NCBI GenBank assembly: GCA_034509735.1
Contig: JACGWO010000004.1
Coordinates: 20,875,395 to 20,939,394, forward strand
Length of the DNA: 64,000 nt
Direction of reading: 5' to 3'
Origin: Sesamum alatum
Lineage: Eukaryota > Streptophyta > Magnoliopsida > Lamiales > Pedaliaceae
Position 1 is the first letter of the stretch. Each line of letters opens with the position of its first letter. The notes beneath the pieces were generated by a model, which made no database searches, was not told the DNA's origin, and saw only the letters and a program-made list of their open reading frames with translations. Position numbers and translations under genes: made by a program. Shown here in pieces: positions 24,257-37,311 of this stretch.

Positions 24257-25272
24257 GGGGTGGCAAAATAAGGATGCTAAATATAGGAGTGACAGATAAT
24301 ACCCCGAAATCAATTCCTTTTTTAGCAATTACAAGATTCCGGTCATCAAAATTTTAAAAATGGCCGAAAATTGCTGAGGTGGACAAAATTAGGGCTTTTT
24401 TTTGCTGATTGGATATTTCTTTTATTCTTTTCTGTCACATAAGCGCTTACATGGAAAAAATTCCTCGCCACATAAGTAATGACATGAAAAGGGAGGGGGG
24501 GGGGGGCTTTTTTATTTGGATTTTTTTGACTGATTGGATTTCTTTTCTCTCTTCTGCCACATAAGCGCCTATACGAAAAAAAGGTCGAATTGCATAAAAA
24601 CAAGTTTTGAATTTATATTTCATACAACTTGTCTGGGCATGACATCATTTCGTACATATAATAAATTATCTTATACGCTTTAAAATATATTATAAACTAG
24701 AATAAAATATATAACCCAATACATGAGTGTAAGGAAAAGAAAATCAACTTAAATAGACTACCGACACAAACCAAAAAAAAAATATAAAATTTTAAAAATA
24801 AAATTATTATTTATAAATAATTACATATTTAAAAAAATATAATTTTATAAATAATTATAAATTTAAAATGGTGGTCGCCCAGATCTGCTCCGAGCGGTGT
24901 CACCCCCTTCGCTGGGCGACATCGCCCCTTCCATAGGGGATGGGGGGCGACGGATGAAGGGGTGTAGGGATTAATTTGTTTTCAAAAATTGATATTATAT
25001 AATAATTTTATTATTGTATACATGATTACATATAGTTTTTTTATATACAATTTTTTTTCCAAAGTCAACCATCATGTGGCGTGAGTTTTTTAAGTTATGG
25101 TCAGTTAGCAAATCTCCTAATTTTAAAGGTCTTAAAATTGTACATGTCAGTAAGATTTAATCGCTTTTTAAAATTCAATAACTAAAGTCCTGTAATTATT
25201 GAAAAAAATTTAAATTCCTGCATATGTATTAATTGTCACCCTATATATAGAGGTCTTATTTTGCCACTATCT
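24257..25272. mobile_element. Inverted-repeat (MITE-like) element with GC island
   Basis: Left end GGGGTGGCAAAATAAGGATG (from about 24256) and the inverse of the right end (from about 25270: ATAGTGGCAAAATAAGACC) match imperfectly for about 45 bases, sharing the GGAGTGACA/GGGTGACA motif further in. Inside are two diverged direct copies of a TGATTGGAT...CACATAAGCGC module, about 125 bp apart (near 24406 and 24531), and a GC-rich patch at 24870-24965. No ORF of note and no clear target duplication. Confidence 0.5.
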
Positions 25273-26085
25273 CGTGCATACGGCGCAATAAATGCAATTA
25301 AACCTACACAACTTTTATCCTCTTTTCTCGTATTCAACCGAAATAGCCTAGGATAAAGAAAACCTGCAATATGTTTGTTTTTAGTTTCAATCTATCTACA
25401 AAATGGGCCAAAACATTTCCAATGCTTGCGCTTGATCTGAGACACATTAGCTAGGTGTTTTTAGCTCATCATGACCTGTTTCCCAATCAAAACAATATAT
25501 ATGTATATATATACAATTATAAATATATATAAAAGAGATACGATTTGATAATAAATTAGTGAATTTTGTCTCACAAGAAACATAATCAAACATACAACAC
25601 ATTTTTTTATATTATTTTAGATTTTCTCGAAAAACAAATTAAAGTATATATATTATTTCTAACACATACTTATTTATATCTATATTTCTCTCTCTGCCTC
25701 CGCAAAACAACAACAATAAAAACAAACACGAAAAAAATACAATTTTGGTCCAATTTCTTAAGGACAATGACATTTTAGTCCAGACTCATTTTAAAATAGC
25801 GACTGAGAACTATAATTTTTAAAAAATTATAATTTAAGTACAAAAAATCCTAATTTGACCAAAATTCTCACCCATTTGGCCACCATTTCATACTGGGATT
25901 AAAAAAATTAAAATTTCTTACAATGCCAAGTGATTTGGCAGGCAGAGTGATTTTCCAAACATACACGGAGCAGAATGTCAAATTATCGAAGGAAGCTGAT
26001 TCATTCCCGACCGGAAGGAGTTGCCCCAAGGACGCCATAAGTTTTTGAATTCAGATTCGGATTGAAGTTCATTAGGCGGCGGAAG
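25273..26085 (+). promoter_or_regulatory. Upstream region of APH1
   Basis: AT-rich sequence before the APH1 start, with TATATA-rich stretches at 25498-25535. No core promoter element can be fixed with confidence. The transcribed leader probably lies in the last ~150 bases, where composition becomes mixed (about 25930-26085). Confidence 0.35.
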
Positions 26086-29000
26086 ATGACTGTGGCGGCG
26101 GGGATCGGCTACGCGCTGCTAGCACTCGGCCCATCTCTCTCACTATTCACTGCTGTTATTTCTCATAAGCCCTTTCTCATCCTCACCCTTCTTTCCAGGT
26201 TGCTTTTTTTTTCCACCCTTTTCTGGAAAAATTCATTAACGTAAATGTGCGTGTAATTGTGTTGTTACATATGTAGAATTACATCTTAATATGTTGTTGA
26301 TTGTAGTACATTGGTATGGCTGATGAGTTTGATCGCATTATCGGCAGTCTGGAGAGGGTTTATCCCTTTCAAGACGGCGGCGTGGTGGCCCTATGCGCTT
26401 CTCATTCTTACTTCTGTTGCCTCTCAAGAGGCCCTCCGGTTTTTCTTGTGGAGACTCTACAAGTATGTTTATTCACTTACCGTTAATTTCTTTTTCTGGG
26501 TGTCGTGTTAATCTTAACGGGAGATAGCTTTAATGAGTCATTGATTGTGATTCTATTTTGATAGCATTTTTGTTCTTGACGAATTTGTTTATTTGTTTTG
26601 AGTAATTCACTGGCGGAGTATGAGATGAAAGATATTGGTAAGTGATGGAGGCATAATATAGTTTCTTTTTACCTAACTACAACTTCATTTTATAGATTTG
26701 GTTGAGCTTTTATTTGATTAATAAGCATGCGACCTTATTGGGATTGCATTTATTTGGCCGAGTCAGACATACATTTACATATTCTAAGTCTTATATGAGG
26801 CGTTTGAGGACAGAAATGAGCAAAATATTTTCATGTCGCTGAGCAAAATGGTAGCACGATGGCTTCTGTGAGTTGAAAAATAACCCTCAGGACTCTGTAA
26901 ATGGAATATACTCAGATCTGAGAGGTATCTTATGGTTAAGAACAGACGATTATTGCATTATATTATACTCATGAATTTAGGTGTTTATGAAGTAAGAACA
27001 TCAATATAAAGTTGAGGACGTGATAAATGCTCAGTAAACTAAAAAATTTGGAGCTGATTAATTCCTTCAATAGTATTTTTGATGGATGGATGATCAAAGG
27101 TCGGGTAACTAAGACGAATGTGGTTCGATGAGTTTAATAAATTAAACAAATAAGATCTGTTAAATAGATGGGTGGGAAGGACGCCTACTCCCCCCCTCAA
27201 CCTCTGAGGTAAGTCCTGTGACCTTTTTGGTTGCCTGCTAAACATTTTTCTACTTCTTACTTCTTAGATACCCATCCATCATGTTGGCACACCCAGTAGT
27301 AATGAGCTTGCAGCCTTTTGTTTTTGCACTCCAACATTTGGATATGGTTTTTACAGATAAACCTTACAAAGACAAGTTAAATTTAGAGTGCACCCTAGAA
27401 AAAATTAGAACACATTTGCAGCTGTGATTTTGTTTCCATATCACGGTTCCTGCTTCTAGAGCAGAGTTCAAAAAGTCATTTTTCAAATATCTGAAAAGGG
27501 CTACAAAAATTCAGTTTTAACAACTGACAGCATACTTTGTCCAGAATTGCTGAGTGAACATGTCAAATTTCTTCTCATGCCCAATGCGACCTCTAACTTT
27601 GATTGGATTTGACTGATCTGTGGTAATGGTTTCTTTGAACAATAATGCTGGTGAAACAAACAACTCGGAAAACCTTTTCCCAGCTATATGAGTTCCTCCC
27701 TCAGAATATGCACAAAGTATGGCTTGGCTGCATCCTGCATGCTTGACTTTGCTGTTGTTTTCTGCAGCTTGTTGTGTTATTTCCCTAACTAGTTTTTATT
27801 GTGTATGCAATCATAGGTATATATTGAAAAGTTGAATTTTGGCCATTGTTTTATGAATGTTTATTAGGAGGATGGAAGAATTACTGGATGCTTTTGCCGA
27901 TAGAGTCTCCAAACCTCGACTCTTAATTACTGACAAAATGCAAATTGCTCTAGGTAAGTTTGTTGATATATATTCAAAATTTAGTGCCTGGGTGCTGTAG
28001 CGTGCCCTCTCCCCCCACCCCCTGCACACATCTTAACTCATATTCATGTGAAAGAGTCCTTTCACAAGTTAAAAAACTCTGTATAGGTGTTCTAAATTCC
28101 ATTTTCCAAAGATGTGCCTGTGGTCGTACCTCCAAAATGAAGGTGTCCTTTTACTTGTTGGACCTGCTGTAAATTTTACAATATATCATCATACTTATTA
28201 GTAATGCATATTCTATATCCAGACACAATGTGTCACATTCTTGTCTTGATTATGAAATAAAGGATTTCTTATTAGGTCTTTATCTAGTTGTCCTCATTGC
28301 CCTTCCTGTTCTATTGTAGCTGCTACCAATTACATGGGCTCAACTCCTTGACATCTAGTATCCATGCTGATAATGGAAACATGGTCAGCTCTTTGCCATT
28401 TATTATCCATGCTGATCGCAAGGATACAGACTTAGCAGTGAGTAGGTTAAAATGGAAAGGAAAAGGATGGAGGCAAATAAGGCAAGAGAAGATCAACTTA
28501 TAATTTTGATGCAAGAGTAATTACTTTAACAAAAGTTGCTTAGGATGAAAAGTCACCATTAAATTTGACTAGAGAACCGAGGCTTATTTAGCTTAGCTGT
28601 ATGATGCAAGAATGACTTGTTCCGGCTGCATGGTAAGTAGTTACGTTGAGATCTAGGCGAGAAGGAGATGGTCGGATTAGGATCCTAGTTTTTCCAGTAG
28701 TGACACCAAAGGAAGTAATGGGTCATAGCAGTTGTATGATTCCTGAAAGTAAAGAACCACTTTGATCTTCATAAAGAAAATGTTTAACAGAGATTAGTTA
28801 TGCCCTGCTGGTCTGGTCATGAATGATAACATCCTACCATATATAAAAAGCTGTTCTCATATGTGGAAAGCGGAGTTGTACTTGTTGCAAGTAGGGCATA
28901 GAGGAATGTTGCTTTTACAGGGGAGATATAATTGGCATCTTTTGGTTTAACGTATGTTCTATTTAATTGAATTTTGTGTATGGATTTGGAGGTCAGTTTA

Positions 29001-32000
29001 CACCTCCCTCTTACTTTCTTCCGGACTTGGTAAACTGTTTGGGGCCTGGGCCCCATCTAGGTGTATGGGTCTTAACCAGAAATGGAAAAAGTGGAGGAAC
29101 TTTGTTTTTTGTGGCACGTCACTCTGTATTAGATGCTTCCAATGCCAAGTTTCATTTCCCATTGGAATAAAAAGGGACTTTCGGCTGGATAAATAATTAC
29201 AATTCTTGTTCTTCTGAGGTGTTGCGGGCATCAGGAAGATGACCTTTTTGATTAGCTAGACAACTTCAAATTCTATCTCTATGTGTATGATGCAGGTGTT
29301 TTATAGAACTCATCTGTACCGCCCCTAGTTACTAGAAAAATATGATTATTACATTCATCAGTTTCCTGTTCCTTTCATAACTTGCTCTTTTTATGCTATT
29401 TTATTTTGGTTTGGTTTGCAGCTGGTGGAATGGGTCATGGGGTGGCTCATGCTGTCTTTTTCTGCATAAGCCTTTTGACTCCTGCATTTGGGCCAGCAAC
29501 ATATTATGTAGAAAAATGCTCACGTATACCATTTTTTCTTGTCTCTGGTAAGTGGGTGGCTGCTTTGATTGTCATGTAATTTAAATGATTCACGAACTAG
29601 TGCTGCTGATTAGAAAAATCTGTATATTACCGACATGTGACCATAGCCCGTCTGATTAAAAACATGAAATTTTGTTATATCTCATGTTTGTTAACAAATC
29701 TAGGATTAACAATCACTTGTACTTGAGAAACATTATCATTGTGAAGTTACTATTTTCCTAGTATTATTTAGTTTACCCAGGTTTAGAAGCTTAAAATCAA
29801 CACATCTATTTTCAACAAGTTGTAACTTTTCATGACAACTATAAAAAGTGGGAGTTGATCAGCATATTTACATCTAATTTTGTTTCTGCCCATCTTATCT
29901 ACTCATTGATGAATTTATGCTTGTCATTATACTGCTTATGGTCTGTCCAGACCTTCCCATCAGATCTTCACTGTGAACACATATTTCCCTATACTAATGA
30001 TGATGAGTCCCTAATTAATTAATTCAGCTTAAACCCAAACAAACTTATAAGAATTGGGTAAAATGAATCTGTTAGTTATTTATCTTCGTTCTTTTTCTTT
30101 TTTTGAAGTTCAAAATCATGTGGGGAGTCTCATCCTTTCAGTTTATACATATGGCTGACATAGGATTAACTGTGGAAGGAGGAGATAACATTACATGGAC
30201 TCTTAGATCTAATGGTGCCGGGTTGTTACGATGGTTTTGGGTTCTCTTTTTCTCTTTGTCTTTTTGGGGTTGTGGGGGGACGGTGGGGGAGTAGAGAAAG
30301 CAAATAAGATCAATATGTGATAGGAAGCCCTTCAATTAATTGTCCTTTAAGCATACACATAGATCACTTTCCTTGATATGCTGTTTGATTCATTAAAATT
30401 GATGAAAAAATTGGAGGCATAAGATTGAACTTATTCGACATTACTGTGCTCTGTATGTCTACAGCCTACCTGTTCATATCATGAAATAGAACTTTTGTGT
30501 TTAGCTATATATATACTGAAGACAAAGCTAGATCGATGTTAATGTGAAGTTGATATGTTATCATATAATACTCAACTAATTGTATGACACAAAGATTGTC
30601 TCAGATTAATTGGATAATCCAAAAGAATGTACAATGAGACTGTTAAAAAGTTATATACACCAATAACTTGAATTTACAATTCTTGTTACTAGAGTTATAG
30701 TGTAAAATGGAATATTAATCTATTTGAATAAAATAAGCAAACCCTGTTTGGTAATAAAATGTTAATATGCTCATCTTTTTTACTATTGGACTAATCTATG
30801 CCCAATTGTGAAAAGTTCAAAATAAGTAAAGTCTTAGCTTACACTAAACCTTGAAGATTACTGGAGACTATTTTACTCTTTGTTGTTGCATTCGACACTC
30901 TTCAAGTAAATACTGTTCCTAATAGATGTATATTGATACTGCAAAATTTAATTGTAGGGAACGGAATGAGGTATGTGGTACTTTAATTTTGACTTTAACA
31001 AGTACTTGCTGTAAAGTCAATTGGTTAAATTTATCAATTGATCCAGTAGTACTAAACTCGCTATTACTATTGTAATTTATCATTTAAGTTTTGGGATTTA
31101 TTTTGGATCATATTATAATGAAGGAAAATTGACATGCGGAAGTTTTCTTTTGTTGCAATGCTGTCGATTTGAAACTGAAATTCCTCTTTCATTTTGACCC
31201 CCTTCTTTTGCAGCTATGATAGCCCTTGCGTTTGTCACAATCCACACCTTCTCCATGGTTATTGCATTCAGTGGGTACTCAGAAGGAAACAGAACAGACC
31301 AATATTTTGCTCCTGTCGTCCATCTTGCTGCAGGAGTGCTTGTAAGTGGTCTTGTCCCTTGTTACAATTACTACATGACCTATATAATTGATCAATGTAG
31401 AACTTGTAGTTTTGCTTTTGCCTCACCAATGTGTGCACTTAGTAAATCACTATTCACATAGATTTGGTTAACCATTAGTCTTACGAGATATTACACTATC
31501 TATGTGGTAGGGGATGACCTTGAAATTTGTGCTGAAACACTGCTTTTACTACAAATTGAAATTTTCTTTGTTAGTAACTTGAGAGAGTCAGAAGTGTCAT
31601 TCTGCCATTTCTGCAATAATTTTAAGTGTTGGCAAGTCCCCTTCTCAGGAAACCATATTAAGAGTCCAGATCATTGGAGAAAAATTATTGTGTCTTGTGG
31701 AAATAACTGAGGATTTGTATGGTCTCCTATTGTTCTCTTGAACTTTTCTAGTAAAATTGAGTTTCTCTTTCTGGATGGCATTGCTTTTTACTATATTACA
31801 TTGTAACAAAATTATGATTGGAACATTCCGGAAGTTTATTGTAACAAAATTGTTGTAGTTTTAATGTTTGTACAGATCGCTCAATTATTTGGATTTTTTA
31901 AGGACAGACTTGCTTAATTTTCTTCTGAATTAATGTATGACGGGACGAGTCTTCAAAAGCAATTTGAACCATTTTTGAAAGAGAAAAATTTCTGGAAGTT

Positions 32001-32214
32001 TTTCTATGAACTAGCTTACGCTCGAAGAAAAACCATATTAGTTATCGTCTTTAATTAACCTTTGGCTCCTCAGACGCTCATAAATCTTGGATCTGGGGGC
32101 TGCATCATTGGCATTCCTCTACTCTATGGCATGGCAATGTTAACTTTGCTACATTGTGGGAAGTTGGTGTGGAGGAGACTGACAGAAAACAGAAGGCAAG
32201 GAAACTTATACTGA
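26086..32214 (+). CDS. APH1: Gamma-secretase subunit APH-1
   Basis: Six exons: 26086-26198, 26307-26462, 27868-27953, 29422-29547, 31214-31341 and 32074-32214, all with GT/AG borders. The joined frame is 750 nt, coding 249 residues plus TGA, the usual length for plant APH-1. APH-1 is the scaffold subunit of the gamma-secretase intramembrane protease complex with presenilin, nicastrin and PEN-2. The protein is almost entirely hydrophobic, consistent with seven membrane spans. The start [19 protein letters not shown] and the segment [13 protein letters not shown] match the family; the GxxxG motif is at residues 121-125. The two conserved membrane histidines fall at positions 171 (TIHTFSM) and 197 (PVVHLAAG), the same numbers as in animal APH-1, which supports the exon model. 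I chose ATG 26086 because it gives the family N-terminus. No break is seen. Confidence 0.95.
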
Positions 32215-33189
32215 TGGCTCTAGAAATGTAAATTTTTCTCATCGCACAGTTACTTTCTTTAAAAAAAGGGAGTACCTTTATGTTGAGATGTTGCATACTG
32301 AAATGATTGTTGTATGGACTAAAGGAGAAAAACGAGTTCCGGCTGATTTACATCAGTCGCCTCGTGATGTTGCATGCTAATATGTTGCTTTTGTCGAGGT
32401 TATATGCAGCAGATATCGCTCCGTGTAGTGCGACATCTCTTGTCAAGGCTTTTAAGTTCTTTTTCGTTTTTAACTTTTCACTGAAAATAACGACTTCGAA
32501 ATATGAAAGTACTGATGCATGGGTGGAAGATGTTGATGAAGATAATAGATGAGAGGAAGTATCACTAGTAGAATGAACATAACCACCACTCACAAGGCAC
32601 TATATAGCGTTTCGGTACCTGTTTAGTTGCAGTAAATTATGGGTAAATTACATTTTTGGTCTCTACACTTGACCACTTATTCGATTTTGGTCCATGATCT
32701 TTTTGAGGCATGATTTTGGTACTTAATTTTTATAAATTGTTACATTTTTGGCAGTGTAACACGCTGCAAGGTTGGCAGTTGAAGAACACGGATGTGTTTC
32801 GTATTGTGCAACTGGGAAAGAACTTTGGTTATACATCATTCCATGTTAATCCTATCACAGGCAAGAACTTTGATTCTATTTTCTTCCGGATGAACCCGAG
32901 CGCCAAAATTTCAAATGAATCCCAAATTCTTCACCCTCTTCCCACCTCCCACCTAAACACAGCACTAAACTAACAGAACATACAACAAAATGATGAAACA
33001 AGCATAAATAACACCTGCTGCTAATCAGACTTGTAAAGCTAGCAGCTCCACAAACTCAACAAAACCAAAACAACATGACTAGTCAGTACTTTCAATAGCC
33101 AATGTCTGAATTCAACCACAGATATAAGTGAATTCAACCACAGAACAAGAAAGAAGACAATCAGATAACGACTACCACCTGGCTAGGAA
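32215..33189. other. APH1 3' flank and intergenic DNA
   Basis: The APH1 3' untranslated region probably covers the first few hundred bases. A degenerate MITE-like end (GGGTAAATTACATTTTTGG) is at 32641-32659. No gene recognised; the 87-codon open frame at 32710-32973 resembles nothing I know. Confidence 0.4.
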
Positions 33190-34306
33190 GTCGCATCTTT
33201 CTCTCCGTCTGATATCTCTTTCGGGCCAGGCCAGACTTTGAGAAGTCATAAATGCGGCTAATCAAAAGGCTCAGCACTCACCTAATAGGGATCTTTTTCA
33301 CTTGAACTATGCTTCAAACATCAAGGAAAGGAATAAGGGCTCTACCTATCCTCTAAGCGGCTGAAGATTCGTCCGTAAGCCAAGACCCCAACCGACCAAC
33401 GCTATTCTGATTGAAAGGAAGAATAGAATAAGCTTGCGCTCTTTAGGCTTACTTTACTTGGGCCAGGCTAAAGATGTGCTTTCAAAGGGCTTTCTTTAAT
33501 TAGTTCTTTTCCACCGGCTTTTGACATACATAACACTTCCACAGTCACCAACCTCCTTATTTCATTACAAACTTCCTTTATCTGAGACAACTGATGCTCT
33601 TTCTTCTTTTGTTAGCATTAGACTGATAGGCTTTTCTTCCCCTAGGTTTAATTAGAAAAAATCCCATCCATCTTTCGGACAAGCTTTTCTCATCCGTGGA
33701 CTAAGGGATGTAGGCCTATCTTGCATCTTTCTTTCTATTCATAGGTCGACTTTCTGTAGATAGATCTTTGCTAAGGGAGATTGGTGCTCCGGAAACGGAT
33801 GTGCTATCCTTTGAAACCCGAACTTATCCTTCGCCTGGACCAAGATAGTTAATGCCTAGACCACGCCCATCGAGCTAAGGCTAGGCGAACGTTCTGATCC
33901 AGCTACCCAATAATTCCTTATTCCAAAATGGGCATTCATTTGCCAATGGGAAACTCCTCTTCTTGGAGCACTTGTTGATTACGTCCAATCGGCTTAGTCT
34001 CCAGTATGCCCATCAACTTGAACCGCGCTCATTCAAATGGGTGCGAAGGACACCCGTCAACAGCATAATGCTTGCCAAGAAAATCATGAGGCAAGCCCCC
34101 CCTAAACAAAGCAAGCGCTTCATTTATCGTTCCTTCTTGCCAACTAGGCAGTCAGTCACTTGTTTTGCTTTAGCTACATTTAAAACAAGAAGTAGTCGTG
34201 CCATCTGCTGACTTACCGCTGGGGACTAAAGGAGCTGCCAGACCACTTTTCGTATCGCGTTCCTCAGAGCGTCCACACATGAGGGCCTCTCTCTCTCTCG
34301 ACCCAA

Positions 34307-34344
34307 TTGCAAGAGCGGAGCTCTACCAACTGAGCTATTTCCCC
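34307..34344 (-). pseudogene. trnA-UGC: Plastid trnA-UGC 5' exon remnant
   Basis: The minus strand reads GGGGAAATAGCTCAGTTGG and on through the anticodon stem to TTGCAA, the 5' exon of plastid tRNA-Ala(UGC), with one mismatch (plastid has GGGGATATAG). The intron follows for a few bases (TTGGGTCG) and then breaks into a CT-rich run. The 3' exon is missing, so this is not a functional tRNA. Confidence 0.85.
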
Positions 34345-34408
34345 CCGAGCCAAGTGGAGCATGCATGAAGTAGTCAGATGCTTCTTCTATTCTTTTCCCT
34401 GGCGCAGC

Positions 34409-34443
34409 TGGGCCATCCTAGACTTGAACTAGAGACCTCGCCC
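34409..34443 (-). pseudogene. trnI-GAU: Plastid trnI-GAU 3' exon remnant
   Basis: The minus strand carries GGGCGAGGTCTCTAGTTCAA and then GTCTAGGATGGCCCA, the T-arm and acceptor end of plastid tRNA-Ile(GAU), with two apparent changes. It is followed by the normal plastid trnI-trnA spacer and the trnA exon. The match stops at 34443, inside the 3' exon. Confidence 0.85.
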
Positions 34444-34739
34444 ACATACTAAAAAATATAAATATAAAGTTTCCCCCAGTTTGGGAGAAACTAAGGTGGA
34501 AGGGAATGGGATAAAGGAATTGATTTCGATCCTACCGGATCAAGGGCCTTACCCAGCCTAATCGAATCGCCGGTCGAGTCCTCTCTTTTTCAAAGCCCCT
34601 TTACTAGGTTGGAGCTATGAATCTGACCGCTTTCTTTGAGAAAGAATTAGAGCTGAAAGCGCCGACAATGTCTCATGGATAAAGTGATTCACCTACAAGT
34701 AAGAATAAAGGAAGCTACTAGCACCAACATTCTACCGTC

Positions 34740-35582
34740 AACAGCTACGAGCCACCTGGTAATTATCTCTCTGCACCATCACATCCCTCCAAACACACAA
34801 AGGCTCAGAACTTTTGTCCTCCATAAGTTCTCTTGCAACGATGGTTCCATAGACCCCAAGAAAAACAGGCCCCTTTCCTCCTTGGAAACCTGTTGCACTA
34901 TGTATATCGCCCAATATGCCATTTCGTGCTGCCAATCAGAGACAAATCACCACGGAATATGACTCAACGCCCAAATCTACCTCGCAAATGGGCACTCCAC
35001 AACACAGGTTTGACAGATTCCACTTCCACCCTACACACAGGACAACACATATCCACACTCTTGTTCCTCCTAGCCAAATTCTCCAATGTTGGGAATGCCT
35101 CAACACACAACCGCCACATGAACACCCAGACCTGAGAAACAACTCGTGTACTCTACAGCAAAGACCACAGTGTACCCCTACCACATGCCAAGCACAATCC
35201 CGATCGTGAGGAAGAGGCCAAGTCCCTCTCCATAACTGCCACGACATGCCTATAAGCACTCTTCACTGTGAACCGTCCCCTTCTTCTAAATCTCCACACC
35301 CACCGACCCCCCCTTACCGCCCCCTCATCACTCACCCACCGACCCCCCCTATCGCCCTCCTCATCACTTACCCAACGACACCCCTCTGCCAGCAAATCCC
35401 TTACCCCTAATATACTCCTCCAAAGCATCGATGACCTAGTTCCCAATGTTGCACTCTAGTATGTGTTCTCCCTCCCCCACCCCACCCCCCAATATTTCGC
35501 TCTCAACAACGATTCCGACGGCATAAAGTCCCCCACCCTTGTTTGGCTAGGGGTGCTTTGTTGAACTCCTGAAGACTATGAA
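34740..35582 (-). mobile_element. LINE fragment: zf-RVT region (3' part of the split LINE)
   Basis: On the minus strand, the segment starting near 35580 reads LQEFNKAPLAKQGWG. It continues with RDLLAEGCRWVSDEEGDRGG, then GRFTVKSAYRHVVAVMERD and a zf-RVT-like Cys/His-rich stretch. This is the region after the RT palm in plant LINEs. Frames are broken by stops. It is cut off near the organelle insertion on the left. Confidence 0.75.
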
Positions 35583-36257
35583 TGTAGCACCTCTAACGAC
35601 ACTATGACTACATCTCCTCTAAATATTACACTTAATGTAAATCCTGTTTATATATGTAATTATGTACATAATCCAGTCACTGCTGAGTATATATACACGT
35701 AGTCTCATTATCTGAACAAACATATTTATCATCTCATCCACAAGATAATATATATATATATATCAAGTACGACAAAAATGGAACTGCTATAATTAGTTCG
35801 CATGCCATTTTCGTTTTAAACTCAAAATGAGACTTTTATTTCTATTTACGAAGCGGAGAAAAATTGCATATTGGCCCGATCTGACTGGAATGCAAAATGT
35901 GGACCTAATTCTCGTGAGTAGGCACAAACAAAATCTACACCTGAAAAATGTTAGCAGAGGGATGAACCTGCAACTCAATGAGTAAATAACCGGCACCAAC
36001 TATACACGCACCTCAAATATAGTTTCAACAAGACAAAACAAGCAACATATATAAAATATAATCAATTTGATAAAGCACATTTCATTTCATTTCTCCAAGT
36101 AATTATCTCATAACAAGACAATTAATCAAACTCGTCTTTTCCTAGCCGACTTACCAGAAAGGTGATATAGTGTTCTTTCCCACCAACTCAACCTCACTAT
36201 TCATTACATATATATACATGAATCCCCTTGACATGCCACATAGGCTCATCAATTTTA

Positions 36258-36342
36258 TTTCGCATCATAGCTTTTTCATTTCGTATCAAAGCTCTTTTAT
36301 TTTGCATCAAAGCTCTTTTCACGTAGTATCATAGATCTTTTC
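36258..36342. repeat. Four-unit tandem repeat, period 21-22 bp
   Basis: Diverged units of the type TTTCGCATCATAGCTTTTTCA begin near 36258, 36279, 36300 and 36322, inside the solo LTR. Confidence 0.7.
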
Positions 36343-36988
36343 ATTTCATTTTGCCACACAGCCTATTCAATAACATCAAGGGGTATTCATATCATAATTA
36401 TATTCAATTTTCATTACTCTCTCGTTTCCACATATCACCGTTCCCATAAGCAACTAATCACATAAAACCATATAGCAACATTTTTCACGTACAAGCACAT
36501 AACAGTGACATCATACAGCCCATGGACTATCTCAATAGGTCTCCTCATTTCACTTTCATGACATAATCATTTAAAGTAATCATCAACCACTCATGCAATT
36601 CAAAATAGATTAGTTCCATCACGAATCGTTGGCTAATATCACCAAGAAATGAAATATATATAGATAATACTAATTATGTATATACACAACACTAAAAGGA
36701 AAAGAAATATATATAAGCAACACTAATTATTTACTTACCTCGATTCTACCATGACTCAATTAACATATAAGAAGTTGTTCAGTCCTCTACTTTATCCTTG
36801 TGGCCTATAATAAGTTATAATGTATATAATCAATATCTAGAATATCAATTTCTAAATACAATATTAAATAGTATTTATATATTTTTCATCAATCTCTCAA
36901 TATTTTATTTCTATCAAAATTCATATATTCGTGCCATTTTTTTTTAAAATAACTAAGCAATCTAGCTTTCCATATATATATATATATA

Positions 36989-37311
36989 CTAGTCATTGTT
37001 GCACGCGGTTCCCGCGAGCATATAAAAAATAAATGTGATGTAAAATAAAAAAGAAAAGAAGAAAAAAAAACAATTGTAGTGTGAAAAAATAAGAAAGAAA
37101 GAAGTTGGGAAGGAAAAAAATATAAAGTCGGTTGAGAAAAATGTGGGTAGTGGTTAAGAGAAAAATAAATAAATTGTAATCGTGGAGTTATTAAAGATAG
37201 TGAAATTACTATTATGGCCTTTTTTCTTAAAAAAAATAAATGAATCAAAGCATAAATTGGGGCATTCAAAAATTGGTATGACCAAAGAGTTTTCTTTTAT
37301 AATAGTATAGA
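36989..37311 (-). mobile_element. Small non-autonomous Helitron
   Basis: Read on the minus strand it begins TCTATACTATTATAAAAG (37311 inward) and ends CAATGACTAG (36989), with host A before and T after, as Helitrons insert between A and T. A hairpin (CGCGG-GAA-CCGCG) lies about a dozen bases before the CTAG end. Length 323 bp; no coding capacity. It makes no target duplication. Confidence 0.75.

Larger units (their letters stand above)
33190..34670. other. Organelle-derived DNA insertion (mitochondrial-like, with plastid tRNA remnants)
   Basis: Composition changes to the mixed, CT/AG-word-rich style of plant mitochondrial intergenic DNA, and it carries two plastid tRNA exon fragments (see 34307-34344 and 34409-34443). 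The plastid piece ends abruptly on both sides and is embedded in non-plastid sequence. That pattern fits a plastid fragment first moved into mitochondrial DNA and then into the nucleus. The mitochondrial label rests on sequence style only. No complete organelle gene is present; the 82-codon open frame at 33963-34211 is not recognised. Borders are approximate. Confidence 0.55.

Noticed and set aside
34307..34443. Functional tRNA genes
   Set aside because: Only half of each split plastid tRNA gene is present, so neither could give a tRNA.
34833..35209. Plus-strand open frames of about 100 codons
   Set aside because: They are antisense to the LINE zf-RVT region, whose minus-strand reading matches known LINE motifs.
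36889..37269. 126-codon minus-strand open frame
   Set aside because: Phe/Ser/Leu-rich low-complexity reading across the Helitron and its flank; no family resemblance.
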